A DNA stretch of 64,000 nucleotides from Blastomyces gilchristii SLH14081. Lineage: Eukaryota > Ascomycota > Eurotiomycetes > Onygenales > Ajellomycetaceae. The stretch's first letter is position 1; the number at the start of each line of letters is the position of its first letter. Positions 13,791-24,660 of this stretch are shown piece by piece. The notes beneath the pieces were generated by a model. That model saw nothing but the letters and a program-made list of their open reading frames with translations. It made no database searches and had not been told where the DNA came from. The position numbers and the translations under genes were made by a program. Location of the stretch: positions 786,828 through 850,827 of the forward strand of contig NW_003101665.1 in NCBI RefSeq assembly GCF_000003855.2, in the 5' to 3' direction.

Positions 13791-14133
13791 TCATTATCAT
13801 CCCGGAGTACAACGTGGTAGTTACCGGTCTCCGTACGGCGTGTACACAGGGTACACAGCAACAGCAAGTACGGTTTGCCTTTTTATAAGGTAAGTTAACT
13901 ACTTACTCCGTACAATGTATGCATTATTATTATACATACAGATACGCATACAGATACATACCAAAGGGGGGGGCGGGCTAACTGCCACCCGCCACGCGCG
14001 CTGACAGCGATAAGTGTGTTGCGTGGTTGGTTGTTGTGTTTCTGCTTGCTGCTGTTTCTTTTTTTTCTGCGCTTTTTCTTCTTTTTCTATTTTTTTATTT
14101 TTAATTTTTTTTATGCCTTTCCTCATCGTCTCT

Positions 14134-14135
<2 letters not shown>

Positions 14136-14165
<30 letters not shown>

Positions 14166-14201
14166 GTTATTATTATTATTATTATTATTGTTATTATTAT
14201 T
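14136..14201. repeat. (ATT)n microsatellite
   Basis: A tract of about 65 bp of ATT/TTA triplets with two G interruptions. It is followed by (CTC)n at about 14408-14442 and by CA/CT dinucleotide runs at 14925-15010, all within the pyrimidine-rich leader region of the downstream regulator. Confidence 0.85.
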
Positions 14202-15205
14202 CTCTGTTTCTTCTCTTCATCATCAATCCTCCTCCTCCACTAGCCCCAAAGCATATCCATTTCCCTCTTCTTTTCTTTTTCTTCCCTTTTTCCTTTCTTT
14301 TTTTTTCTTCTTCTTCTTGCTGCCCACACTCACTCTCCTCTCCGTCCCTTTCCCCAATTACCATTAACGTACTGCAACGCACTCCAGCAACATACTCCTT
14401 CTACTCCTTCTTCTCCTCCTCCTCCTCCTCCTCCTCCTCCTACTTCTTTACTCCTCCTAACTTTACTTACTTACTATACATACCCTCTGCCACTCCTCCT
14501 CGTCCTATCTCCTTCCTCTCTCCCTCTCTTTCCATCTCGATTCCCGAGTCGTTCTTTTAACCGTCCCTAGACTCATTCTTTCACCCTTCTTTTGTTTCTC
14601 CATTCTTTCATCTTTCTTTTTGTCCCCTGCCCGTTGTGCCCCGGTGGAGCCTTGTGGGAAAAACAAAATCAAACAAATCCCCAATTATCCTCCGATTTAC
14701 CTTTGAACCCCTCCCTCCCTCCCCTCCCTCAATCCCTCCTCCCTTGTCCGCCGCGTGCGTGGTCGTTGCTCCAAGTCTGTTTGGCAGCCTCCACTCGTAC
14801 CCGTCCCCAGGGTGGAGCCCCGGTAGTAGTCTATCTATCTCACCCTCGACCACGTCCTAACTTTCTACTGCTACCTCATCGACCCATCATCATCTCTCTC
14901 CCTCTCTCTCGCGCTCTCCACCACAACACACACACACGCACACACACACACTCTCTCTCTCTCATATACACACACACTCTCTCTCATATACACACACTCT
15001 CTCTCTCACTGACTCTCTATCCCGCGCACACTCATACGCTCTCTTACTCTCTCTCAAGCTGGTGGCTTAGGGAAGTTGTCTGCTGTCCGAATTTGATTGT
15101 CGCTGTGCTATACGATACGCGACTCTTATTCGCGAATTGGTTTATTCCTTTCCGGTTAGTTCACCGTCCCTTCTTCGTCTTCTTCTTCTTCTTTTAATTC
15201 CTACA

Positions 15206-15316
15206 ATGAACGAGATGGAATGCAAGAACGTTGTGGACACTGTGATGCACGCATGCTTCAAGCATGACAACAAAGAAGCAGACCCGTCTCATTGGGCGTG
15301 GCATTCGTATTGGTAG
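15206..15316 (+). CDS. Upstream ORF of 36 codons
   Basis: An ATG at 15206 opens a 36-codon frame ending at TAG 15314-15316, about 200 bp before the regulator start at 15515. Unlike surrounding leader sequence it is not pyrimidine-biased, and its product is rich in His, Cys, Trp and acidic residues. If translated it would probably reduce or condition initiation at the main start, a common arrangement for fungal regulators. It could instead be an upstream alternative exon, since a GTAGGA donor lies at its end. Translation is inferred, not shown. Confidence 0.4.
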   Translation: MNEMECKNVVDTVMHACFKHDNKEADPSHWAWHSYW

Positions 15317-15514
15317 GATCTTGGCGACTGACAACGTGCAGTTTTCCTCCAACAGCGCGAAACAACTCGCGCCACCCCCCCCCACCCCCGGTAAATAATT
15401 ATATATATATATTTTTACAAGAAGTCGTCGGGGCGTTTAAGAATCCACAATCGATGGTTTGGACGATCCTACACGGTAACGGTTCGATTTTTTCCTCTAT
15501 TTCTTTCCTTCGTT

Positions 15515-18500
15515 ATGGATCCCAACATTAGATCGCATGCCTCGAGGACCCCATCGGCAAATATCCCGCCTCAAGGACCCCCACCTCTGTCCAATCTGCA
15601 TCAGTATCAGATGCAGCCACACTACTCGATGGCGCAACCGCATACTCTGCCCCCGCTGCAGCATCCACAGAGCCATTCCCCTGTGCATCCTTCCTATCTA
15701 GGACAGCCCTATAGACATGAGATGCCCCGGTATCCACCCACGTCCTCCAACGACGTGTATGCTGCGTCTTCCGCTCCTATGCCGCCTCATACTACCGTCA
15801 ACAGCTTGCCCCCGTCTTCATTCTTGACCCACCATCACATCCAGCAACAATTCCCGTCGCATGGCTTATTGCCCCCGTCGACCACTTCGCCGGCCTTTCC
15901 TCAGCCCATTGCGCCGGCTCCTCCTCGGGATCGAAGAGCGGATTATGGTGGTGCTTTACCCTCCGGTGCGTTCAGTGATACAGGACCCAAAGGACCCATA
16001 GTGACAACTACAAATAGCTTATCTAATTCCCCTGCAGCTTTCGTTCCAAAGGACCCACCGCGCACCCAGGTAGTTGGATCCCAGGGCCGGAGAGGGATAC
16101 TTCCAAGCGTTCCAGGGCGGGCTGCTGCCATTACTAACGGTGCAAACGGTACCACCAAGACGGCTATCCCTGCTAAAGACGCGGATGGGAAATTCCCTTG
16201 CCCACATTGCAACAAGACATATCTGCATGCAAAGCATCTTAAACGGCATCTGTTGAGGCGTAAGTGGTTCTCAGCCCGATCAACCCATTTCTATGACCGG
16301 CATATACTCTCCGGTTTGACAGTTAAAAAGTCTTTTTCGTTTTTTTAACCACTTTTCAATACAGATACTGGTGATCGCCCGTATATGTGTGTTCTGTGCA
16401 AGGACACATTCTCCCGAAGCGATATTTTGAAGCGCCACTTTCAAAAATGTTCGTTACGTCGGGGCAATCCGACAGGTGTGAGCCACTTGTCGCATCCCCA
16501 CGCTCATCTGAAGAAAGCTCAGGCAGCGGGTATTGTCCCCAAACCTGTTTCAGGAGATGTCAGTAGCTCCGTCCCGACTTCTAATGGTATCGTCGGAACA
16601 CCGTTTGGGGAAGGGGGGCATGTGAACGGGGTTGGCATGGCCTCTGGTCATCACAACCCTGGATTTACGGATCAACGGCCTCTTGGTTATCAGATGCACC
16701 CTGTTGGCGGGATGAGCCGTGGTCCTGTCGATCATGGATACGCCCAAAACCAGATGCATCAGAGAGCTCCCTGGATGGCTGAACCCAAGCAGAGTTCGTA
16801 TCTCGCGCAGTCTGGAACTGACACAACTGCCCAGTCGAACGTTGATTTACCCCCTATCGATGCAGCTAAATCTTCCAACAATATGCCTGACAACAAGCGC
16901 CCTGGCATGCCTACCGGGCCTAACCCCGGTCAATCCGGTGAAATCGACTGGACATCGATGTTCCAAGCTGGCACTCAGGATGGTTACATGCAGCCAATGT
17001 TTCCAGCTTCAGTAGCCCCCGTTCCCGACTCGATGCATTCTCAAGTTGAGACCGATCGCAAGTACTACCCGGCCGCAACGAGTGGGCAACCCGAAGGTGG
17101 ATTGAATGGACTTTATTTAGCTTCTACTAGCTTGGGCGGTGACGGTACGCTCGACTCATACCCTATCTGGAATTTTAACATGTCGCAGCATAACCCGCTG
17201 CAACGTAAAGCGGACCGCCTCATTGACTTTTGCTTTCCTACTGGATTACAGGAACCGTTCAGCCTGCACGCCAATAACGCACAGGTGCTGAAGGATTGCT
17301 TGACGGCCGATAACGTGAAACATTTTCTCGAACTCTTTACGAATTACCAAGGCCATTGGCCCTATTTACATATTGCCACTTTTAATTTTTTAGATGCGTA
17401 CGATGGTCTTATTCTTGCCATGTGCTGTATTGGAGCTGTTTATTCCGACCGTGTTGAACCGGACCTGGTTCGGAGTTTGGTAGCTGTTACCAAGGCTGCC
17501 ATACTGCGAACCTCCCGCATTCAGAATGACCTACGAACCGGCATTGCCTCAGACCCAGATTCTTCGATCAAAGTGGAGCCCACTGATGTTCCTCAGTCCT
17601 TGTCAGCCAATGACATTGAGGAGATGCAGTCAATTTTTATGTTAAATACTCTGAGTGTTTGGCATGGTGATCCGAAGCAACGAGCCGCAGCACGGTCCGA
17701 TATTTCCTTATTTGTTCGCTTTATTCGTCGCTTTCGTTTGCTTGAGCCTGCGGGCCCCGATGATCCCTCGTGTTATAGTTTGCTTCATAATATGCCTCAT
17801 GAGAAAGCGGTTGACATTTCCGACTGGAATTGGCTTGCTTGGGTAGAACAGGAAAAGAGATCTCGTCTTGTATTCATGTTCTATTTAGCAGATGCCGCCA
17901 TGGTAATGTTTTTTAACTGTCAACCACTTCTAAATCCTCAGGAGATTAAGCTTCCCCTACCTTGTGACGATGCTGCATGGGAGGCAAGAGATCCTCAGCA
18001 ATGCGCCGATGCCTTGGGACTTAGAGGTCCTGATGTTCAGGCTATTGTGAATGTGACTGGCAGTTGCCGGATAAAACAGCTTGAGATGAATCAGGCTTTG
18101 TCCGCTTTGCAGAGTCCGGTTGTTGATTTCCGCCGAAGAGCCACAAACGTCTACTCGAAGTTCATTCTCATTCACGCGCTACTTGTCCAAATCTGGCTCG
18201 TTCAGAAACAACTATCTCTTAACGGCGCTCCTGAGGACGACAACGACAGGACCATATCTGAGGGTTTCAGTGCAAGCGACATATATAATCCCGTCTCCCG
18301 TTCCGACTGCGCATCCATGGACGGAATTATCTCCAAAAACAGCCCAAGTAACGGTCACGCTAACCCCACCGACGGCAGTCCTTCGAATGCTCCATCATCA
18401 TCACACGCCAATATTATATACAACTCCACAACTCAAGGTTTAAAGAAGTGGAAGCGTGTATGGGATGAAGATATGTCAATACAATATCCGCCAACTCCGA

Positions 18501-18811
18501 CCTCAACCTGGCGGTTTGGATTCTGTCGCGATTCTATCCCTTACTACTGGCTCGCTCAGGCCCTGCTCTGCCCCAACCGGCAGAACGACTGGAAACTGAC
18601 GCCTGATGCACGTCTTATACACATTATGACAATGCTCCAGAAAGTTCGTGGATATGCTCAGACGGATGCGGCGCAGAGGGGCGAGGGACTTGGTTCTATT
18701 AGTGACATTGATGATGGCTATGCTATCAAGGATCTTACGCTTGATATGAAGTTATTGTTCAGACCCATACGGCAACAGTTCGAAGGCGATATATACGTTC
18801 AACGGATATGA
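15515..18811 (+). CDS. Two-finger transcription factor, fungal_trans domain
   Basis: Two exons, 15515-16259 and 16365-18811, give about 1063 residues. The 105-bp intron (GTAAGT...ACAG) splits the codon of the last zinc-binding histidine of finger 1. Finger 1 (residues 229-249) is C-x2-C-x12-H-x3-H. Finger 2 (257-277) is C-x2-C-x12-H-x3-C, joined by a TGDRPY linker. The first 220 residues are Pro/Ser/Gln-rich. Residues about 530-900 resemble the fungal-specific regulatory domain (fungal_trans, PF04082), including a W-x-x-W-E-x-E-(K/R)-R-S-R-L-type segment near 735-750. The protein should act in the nucleus as a DNA-binding regulator. Target genes are unknown and I do not recognise a named orthologue. 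The ATG at 15515 is chosen as the first in frame, after a pyrimidine-rich leader. A Ser/Asn-rich insert near residues 890-940 looks disordered. Confidence 0.9.
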
Positions 18812-20160
18812 AGTCTTCACGTTATAGCACCTATAGCAGGGTGGGTTTTCCGGGTTCGATTAACGGTTTCCCTCGTCCAATATCATCAGGTTCAAAGGCA
18901 GGCAAGGTTAAGCAATCCGACAAAACAAGGTACCCACGCAAACGCAAGCACGTAACGGCCGAATCAACCCTTTTTGCGACATTTACCGAAGGTTACGCTA
19001 CATTATTCCTTTTGTTTATTTCCCCATCATCGAGCAGCAGCACCAATACCAAGCGCGCTGGGCCGCCGGGTGCAACCGCCACAATCTCTTTTCAAAGGCA
19101 AAAATCGGACGACACGAAAACCACATTTAGCATTTATAGACTCGGACCGGAGCATTTAATTTTTTGGTTTTATTTCATGAATGGGTTCACCAAAAGAAAA
19201 AAAAAAAAAAAAAGAAGGTTCTACTTTCCTTCCCCTTCGTTCTGCTCTTTCCGCAAAAAAGAAAAAAGTACCTCCGCTTATATTTTATTGCATTCATTTC
19301 ATCCGCTTGTTCACGTTATCGGTTTTTCTCTCATTCCGCTCACTCACTTGATACATATTCCCCACACATATACACCGTGTTTTCTTGCGGATAAAGAAAA
19401 AAGAAGAGGAAGGAAGAAGAAGAAGGAAAGTTATATACCGGATTATGTTCATGTTAAACGGCCGTCTTTTTCGAAACATCCAGAGCACAGAAAGAACAGC
19501 ATATACATACATTCTTCATCCCCTTCAATTACATAGTTTTCTTTTCTTTTCTTCATATTCTGTTTCTGATTTTTCCATTGAGATGTACAAGACCTTTTCT
19601 TTCTTTGTTTTCACTCACATAAAAGATTTCTTTATTGTTCATCAACTTTTTTCTCATCACACTGGCTTTTTTTGGTGGCTTTGGGAGGGTTTGGTGGTTT
19701 GTGTGTGTTTTTTATTTATGCATTGCTGAAAGTTTCCTGTGTCTTGTGTTCTATTTGTCTATTTTCCTCTCATCTTTTTTTCTATTTCTGTTTCTGTTCT
19801 GCTCTCGTGTTTGCTATCTCATCTTTCTTTTATTTTTGCATATCTCTAACAAACTATAACCAACTTCAATAACAAATAAATAAACAAAATATTAAGAAAA
19901 AAGCTTTAATATTATATCTCATATTATATTATATCCTCTCAAAGGAATTCCTGACTTTGAGATGGGTTTTCTTTAGGAAATTTCTTCCTCATAGTTACCC
20001 TCATTCCCACGTACCCCGACGAAGGGAAATTGAAGAACGACGAAAGTAGAAGTTCATAATGATTGTCTTTGCAATTGCAATTGCAGTTTCTTTCCCCCCC
20101 CCCCCCTCTTTTAGGTAACTGTGGTTGGGCTATAGCTGCCTTTTCTTTTGTTTGTTTTCT
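18812..20160. other. 3' flank of regulator, T-rich
   Basis: Sequence after the stop codon is T-rich with several A and T runs and shows no supportable gene. A frame starting at 18808 overlaps the regulator stop codon but runs through homopolymers. A C run lies near 20094-20107. Confidence 0.5.
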
Positions 20161-20467
20161 TTTCATTTTTCCATTTTTATATGCGATTGAGCGTCCAATT
20201 TTCTACGGGTGAAGTGTAAATCATGTGACCTACAAATGTCCACGTGACATAATTTTGTTTTCGTCCAATTGGGGCAAAGGGGCGGCGTTTTCTTCCCCCG
20301 AATTTCCCGAAACGATATATATCCAATTCCTCCATAAAAACAGGAACGACCTCTTCCATATCCAGAGAAACCAAAACAAAAGACCCCCCGATCTATAATT
20401 CCTGTGGGATCCTCTTCTTCCCCGTCTCTTTTGTCGCTCTCGCTCTCTTTGCGTTGCGTTTTTGACA
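20160..20467 (+). promoter_or_regulatory. Compact promoter with CCAAT and CACGTG
   Basis: Three CCAAT words occur near 20192, 20264 and 20321, and E-box-like words CATGTGA and CACGTGA lie at about 20223 and 20242. CCAAT is the site of the fungal HAP complex, which drives respiratory genes, so this cluster fits a promoter for the complex III gene whose start may be at 20468. Site calls are by eye, and the link to this gene depends on the uncertain first exon. Confidence 0.4.
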
Positions 20468-22330
20468 ATGGTACGTTCTTGATGATTTTCCTTGTTTTTG
20501 TGGTTTTTGGGGGGGGTGTTGCTTTCGTTGTTTGGCGGGTGGGTTTGGTTTTGGTTTATTGTGGCTCGGATTGGAGGAGAGGGGGGGGGGGGGCCTAAAT
20601 TGGGGGTTGGGATTGGGATTCGAGGGTTTCTTTTTACTTTTTTGCTTGTTGGCTACCTCTGGGCATGATTGGGGTTCATTGGCGGGATGGAGCGTGGTTT
20701 GTGGTTGCGATTCGGGGTTTGATATGGATGACGACGACGACGACGACGACGACGACGATGATGGGGATGGGGATGGGGATGGGGATAGACAGGAAACCCA
20801 ACACGACGTAACGCAGCTGTGGGAATCGCCCCCGCGCGTTTTCAATTAACGAAATTCCGCGAGTCGCAAAAAGCCAGACACCACACAACCACCCTGTGCT
20901 ATTTCCGGACCCGTAACCATCGGGGCCAGCGACTTAGCCGGGTGGTGTGTTGGATTCATTTCAATGCGATTCTAGCGCGTACCGTGGTCCTGGTATCTCA
21001 TTCCACCACCGCCGCTGCCGCTGTCGCTGTCGCTGCCGTCGTCGTAGTCAATCACGAACCCAATTGCGAAGAACGGGGGACATGCAAGATCGAGGAATTT
21101 TTGAAGATTGCCGCTCTTACCTGAGATTTATTTCTTTTATTTCTTTTCATCGGCGTTTCCCTAGACCTATATATATACGTGGAGAGGGGGGGAAATGGAA
21201 ATGGCAATGGAGATATTATCGAGGAGCATTTTTTTTTGCTAACAGCGACTGGTTTTTTTTTTTCTTTTTTCCTGGTACATAGGTTTCGCCTTTCGCCGCT
21301 CGCTCGGCCGCTTCCCCTGCGTCGACTACGAACCACCGGAGTCCCTTTGCGCTTAGGTGAGGATTACAATCATTGTTTGCGTTTTCGGGCTTGTTTCACT
21401 CGCTCTTTTTTGGCTTGTTTTTGGCGCGCGTGGGCGCGATGCTGGGATTTTTATTTTTTTCCCCCTCGCGGAGTGGGGGGTGTCAAATATGCCGAACGGT
21501 GGCTTAGAACGTATCGGAGGATCTAGAGTTGTTTGCGCAGGGGCTGGGCAAAATGTCGCATTATCCGGCGATGAAGAAGGCTTTATATTCATGACATTTT
21601 CAACCAACAGCTCTAGCAGAAGAGGAGAAAGGAATAGATATTCATACCGGCTACCTATAACCAGGCTCTGATGAACCAGTTATGGATGAGGGAGACATAT
21701 TATACCGGTCGATCGATATTCATTCACAATGGACGGATTGTTAACCTTGCCGTACCGACTGATATAGTTGCTTTTCCTGGGAGCACGACGCTAACCATGA
21801 ATTTTGTATTCAGATACAAGAAACAACCTCACTATGCCGGCTTTCCTCTGAAAACCTCTGTTCGATAGTAAGTATCTCTTTTCCTTCCCGATCCCGATCT
21901 CTACCATATGCGTTTATCTGGGAACATGTGACCCTCCTCCCACTCAAGCCCACCGATCCGTACGCCCCAATTCCAATCGAATATGACTGTCATATCACTA
22001 ACTCATCGTCCCTTTTTGTTTCCCCTACTAAACAGCGGCACAATTGCCACAGCCTTCGGCGCTACCGCCGGAATCTTCGCCGTCTTCTTCTTCGGAGAGG
22101 TCCCCCGCGTCCGAAAGGATATCCTGATGAACATCCCCGTCATTGGCGGATACTGGGAACGAAGCATCCCTCCGGAAGATAACGTGAGTTAATCCCCCCC
22201 TTTGGTTTCCCACCATTTCGCTACGTTGTCTATTCAGATATGTGGGGTTGGCTCATATTTTGCGAACCGAGGACTGATCTGGATTTTCTTTCTTTCTTTC
22301 TTTTTTTTTAAAAAAATCTAGCCCTTCTAA
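20468..22330 (+). CDS. QCR10: Cytochrome bc1 complex subunit 10 (Qcr10-like)
   Basis: The well-supported part is exons 21814-21867, 22036-22183 and 22322-22330 (stop TAA). It encodes a QPH motif, then a Gly/Ala/Phe-rich membrane segment, then VPRVRKD and a PPEDNPF end, matching the yeast subunit's single membrane helix and PPED tail. This small subunit sits in respiratory complex III of the mitochondrial inner membrane. My full model adds a 74-nt exon at 21283-21356 (RSPFAL just before YKKQPH) and an ATG-only first exon at 20468-20470, joined by GT-AG introns in matching phase, giving 95 residues. Intron 1 would be 812 bp, long for this genome. The alternative is an unspliced start at ATG 21797 giving 75 residues, close to the 77 of the yeast protein. 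The gene identity is firm; the 5' end is not. Confidence 0.7.
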
Positions 22331-23126
22331 ACCATCTCTCTATGTATTTCTTTTTCGAGCTTGAGGTCTGCTCCGTATTTGCGAAACTATATAGAAAGGA
22401 GCGGAGGGGGGGCTCTGGTACTTGTTTCGCCCGTTTCTTTTTGATTAGATTCATATGTATGGACCTGTTGCGCGATTGTGTGTGTGTGTGTGTGTGTTGA
22501 TCCGGACCAGGAAAGGGGGAGTAGATTGTAGCACCTATGTAGTATAGAGCGAACACAAAAGCATTCTCCTACCTATTCCCACTTATCTGCCCCAAGATAA
22601 AAACAGAAAATTGTCGATAAAAAACCATAATAAACAAAGAGGAGCGGAGTATTTTATATTCATTCCCCTTCGCGCCCACGCCCATACAACAGTTGTATAC
22701 ATATAGACTATACTATAATAGTACATGTACATGTACATGTGCAAAATGCAAAATGCAGAGAGAAGACAGACAGCCACGCCACGGTAAAAATTTGTATATC
22801 CATCCCATATATCCATCCCATACATCCCACAAAAAACCAAAACAACCCTGAAAGCATTCTCTCATCTCCTGCACTTTTATTTATTTATTTCCCCCCCTCC
22901 TCATTTCCCCACCCCTCTCATTCCCACTCTCCCTCCTCCCCTTGCGTTTCCCTTCCTGTTGGTTGACAATGACACCGCGAGGAGGGAGGACATGTACAAG
23001 GTGAGAGGGAGAAAATGGAGAACATGGAGCATGGGATGGTTTATTACATGAAATGATTGTCCGCGCTCAACACGAAATGAAAAAGCCAATAAAAGAAGAT
23101 AGATGGTGCGAAAAAGGCGGGAGAGT

Positions 23127-23162
<36 letters not shown>

Positions 23163-23976
23163 GGAAAACGGGAGGAAGGGGATATTTATTTTAAATATTA
23201 TTATTCTTTTATTTTTGGGGGAAAACAAACCGAAAAAAAAGAAAGAAAGAAAGAAAGAATAAAAGAAAAGGCCTTGATGTGCATGTGAGACGAAAGCGGA
23301 CTGACTTGCACTGACTGACTGAGTGAGCTCGCTTTTTCATAATCTGTTCCATGTTCCTTTTCTTTCTTTATTTTTTATTTTTTATTTTGCAGTTTCTGCA
23401 AAGAAAACGCCAGATGGCATGAAAAAACAATATTGCGCCTTTCTTCAAGGGGAAGCAGGAAATGTGTTGCCTCTTCTCCTCTCCGGAGCCTCCTATATTC
23501 GCCTTAACATATAGATGGCCATCGACCGACCTGTCATCCCATATGGATCCATTACGGGATTCGGACGAGTAGTTGTCGTAGCTTTTTCGTAGTTCTTTCG
23601 TGCTCTTCGTTTTTGTGCACCAAATGATATTTTGCCTGCGTTGATCATGAATATTCATAGCAGTCATGTTGTTTTCCCTCTCTCCTCTCGCTCCGCCAGA
23701 TGTTAAAAAAACAAAAAACAAAATCAAGGACCAATGGGGTCGTCTGTGGAATCTGAATCTGAGACTCTATACATATTGTCGTCGTGGGAAAACCTCCACC
23801 ACACCGGCAACCGAAAAAAAAAAAAAAAAAAAAAAAAAAACCAAATAGCGGCCAACTGGGGCGAGCGGGTGGTGGAAAAAAGGACCATTTTGACCAGTAA
23901 ATAGGGAAATATATATTTTCAACACTCCCCCCCTCGTCTCCCTTATACTCAGAGACAGACAGACCATGCTCCCTTG
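22331..23976. other. Intergenic region between convergent genes
   Basis: No gene seen between the plus-strand QCR10-like gene and the minus-strand gene ending at 23977. It holds a (GT)n run at about 22480-22498, a (GTACAT)n run near 22720-22740, a (GA)n run at about 23127-23157, GAAA repeats near 23238 and a poly(A) tract at about 23814-23840. It must include both 3' untranslated regions. Confidence 0.55.
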
Positions 23977-24660
23977 TTAAAGGCTGAGCTGGTCAGCACT
24001 CCCAACCCTCCCTAGATGTCGTCCCCCTTTAGTTACCAAACCCAGCGGATAGAACCGCTCTTCACCCGCAGCAGTCCGGCCACCTACATACCACTTCTCG
24101 GGACCCATGGCATCGCGGAACCCGCCGCTCCCACTGCTGCTGTCACTTCCCCGACGGTGCCTGTTGTGGGAGGAGGGTATGGGTATTGGTAATGGCGCGG
24201 CGGGTGCTGGGCTCGTGGAGTGAGATTGTGCATGTGGGTTTGTGCTGCTGTGATGTTGTTGCTGCTGCTGCTGTGGATGGTGATGATGATGATGGTGGTG
24301 GTGGTGGCGGTGGGAGTGGTGGGGATGCAGTTGGCCTGCAGAGGCGGAGGCGGCGGCGGCGGCGGCGGCTTGAACGGCAGCGGTTGTGGATTGGGGTGGC
24401 GGACTTGAGGAGATATTGTTGTTTGTTGTTGTGGATCCGCCTGCGGCCGTTGAGGATGAGGACACCGCTTTTGTAGTTACAGTTCGTGTGTTGGGGGATG
24501 TGGACGGGGATTGGGTAGCTGAGGTTGAGGCTGTAACGTGGGATTGTGAGAGGGGGTTTGTCGTAGAGCCCGTCGAAGGCGGTTTTGACGATGCCTTGTA
24601 GGCGGATTGGGCGCGGAAAGCTGCCAGGAAATTGGCTAGGAATGGGCGGTTGGTTGACAT
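23977..24660 (-). CDS. Low-complexity conserved fungal protein, function unknown
   Basis: A single open frame of 227 codons from ATG at 24660 to TAA at 23977-23979. The N terminus (PFLANFLAAFRAQSA) and the C-terminal 50 residues (RRGSDSSS, then GFRDAMGPEKWYVGGRTA, then a Leu/Ser end) look like conserved ordered blocks. The middle, about residues 35-165, is Ser/Thr/Ala-rich with an alanine run, a run of ten histidines and a glutamine run, as in intrinsically disordered linkers. I see no signal peptide, membrane span or catalytic motif. The RRGSDS segment is a plausible basophilic-kinase or 14-3-3 site (inference). Function unknown. The homopolymeric codon runs create long frames on the opposite strand, which I reject. 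Confidence 0.75.
   Translation of the reverse strand: MSTNRPFLANFLAAFRAQSAYKASSKPPSTGSTTNPLSQSHVTASTSATQSPSTSPNTRTVTTKAVSSSSTAAGGSTTTNNNISSSPPPQSTTAAVQAAAAAAASASAGQLHPHHSHRHHHHHHHHHHPQQQQQQHHSSTNPHAQSHSTSPAPAAPLPIPIPSSHNRHRRGSDSSSGSGGFRDAMGPEKWYVGGRTAAGEERFYPLGLVTKGGRHLGRVGSADQLSL

Larger units (their letters stand above)
13900..15514 (+). promoter_or_regulatory. Promoter and long pyrimidine-rich leader
   Basis: From about 14030 to 15200 the plus strand is overwhelmingly C and T, the usual look of fungal promoters and 5' untranslated regions just upstream of and inside the transcript start zone. The extent suggests a long leader for the zinc-finger regulator at 15515. TACTCCGTA-like words occur near 13805 and 13905. 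No TATA box can be assigned with confidence. Confidence 0.45.

Noticed and set aside
13459..13893. 144-codon plus-strand frame, Ser/Gln-rich
   Set aside because: Its composition comes from the GTCA tandem array, it shows no domain, and it lies in the promoter region.
14592..15197. 201-codon plus-strand frame upstream of the regulator
   Set aside because: Translation of the pyrimidine-rich leader with CA/CT repeats (Thr-His and Leu-Ser runs); no domain.
18808..19536. 242-codon plus-strand frame overlapping the regulator stop codon
   Set aside because: Runs through poly(A) into Lys runs and T-rich 3' flank; best explained as untranslated sequence.
24186..24601. Plus-strand frames rich in Val/Gly/Leu
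   Set aside because: Antisense of the His/Gln/Ala runs of the minus-strand low-complexity protein.
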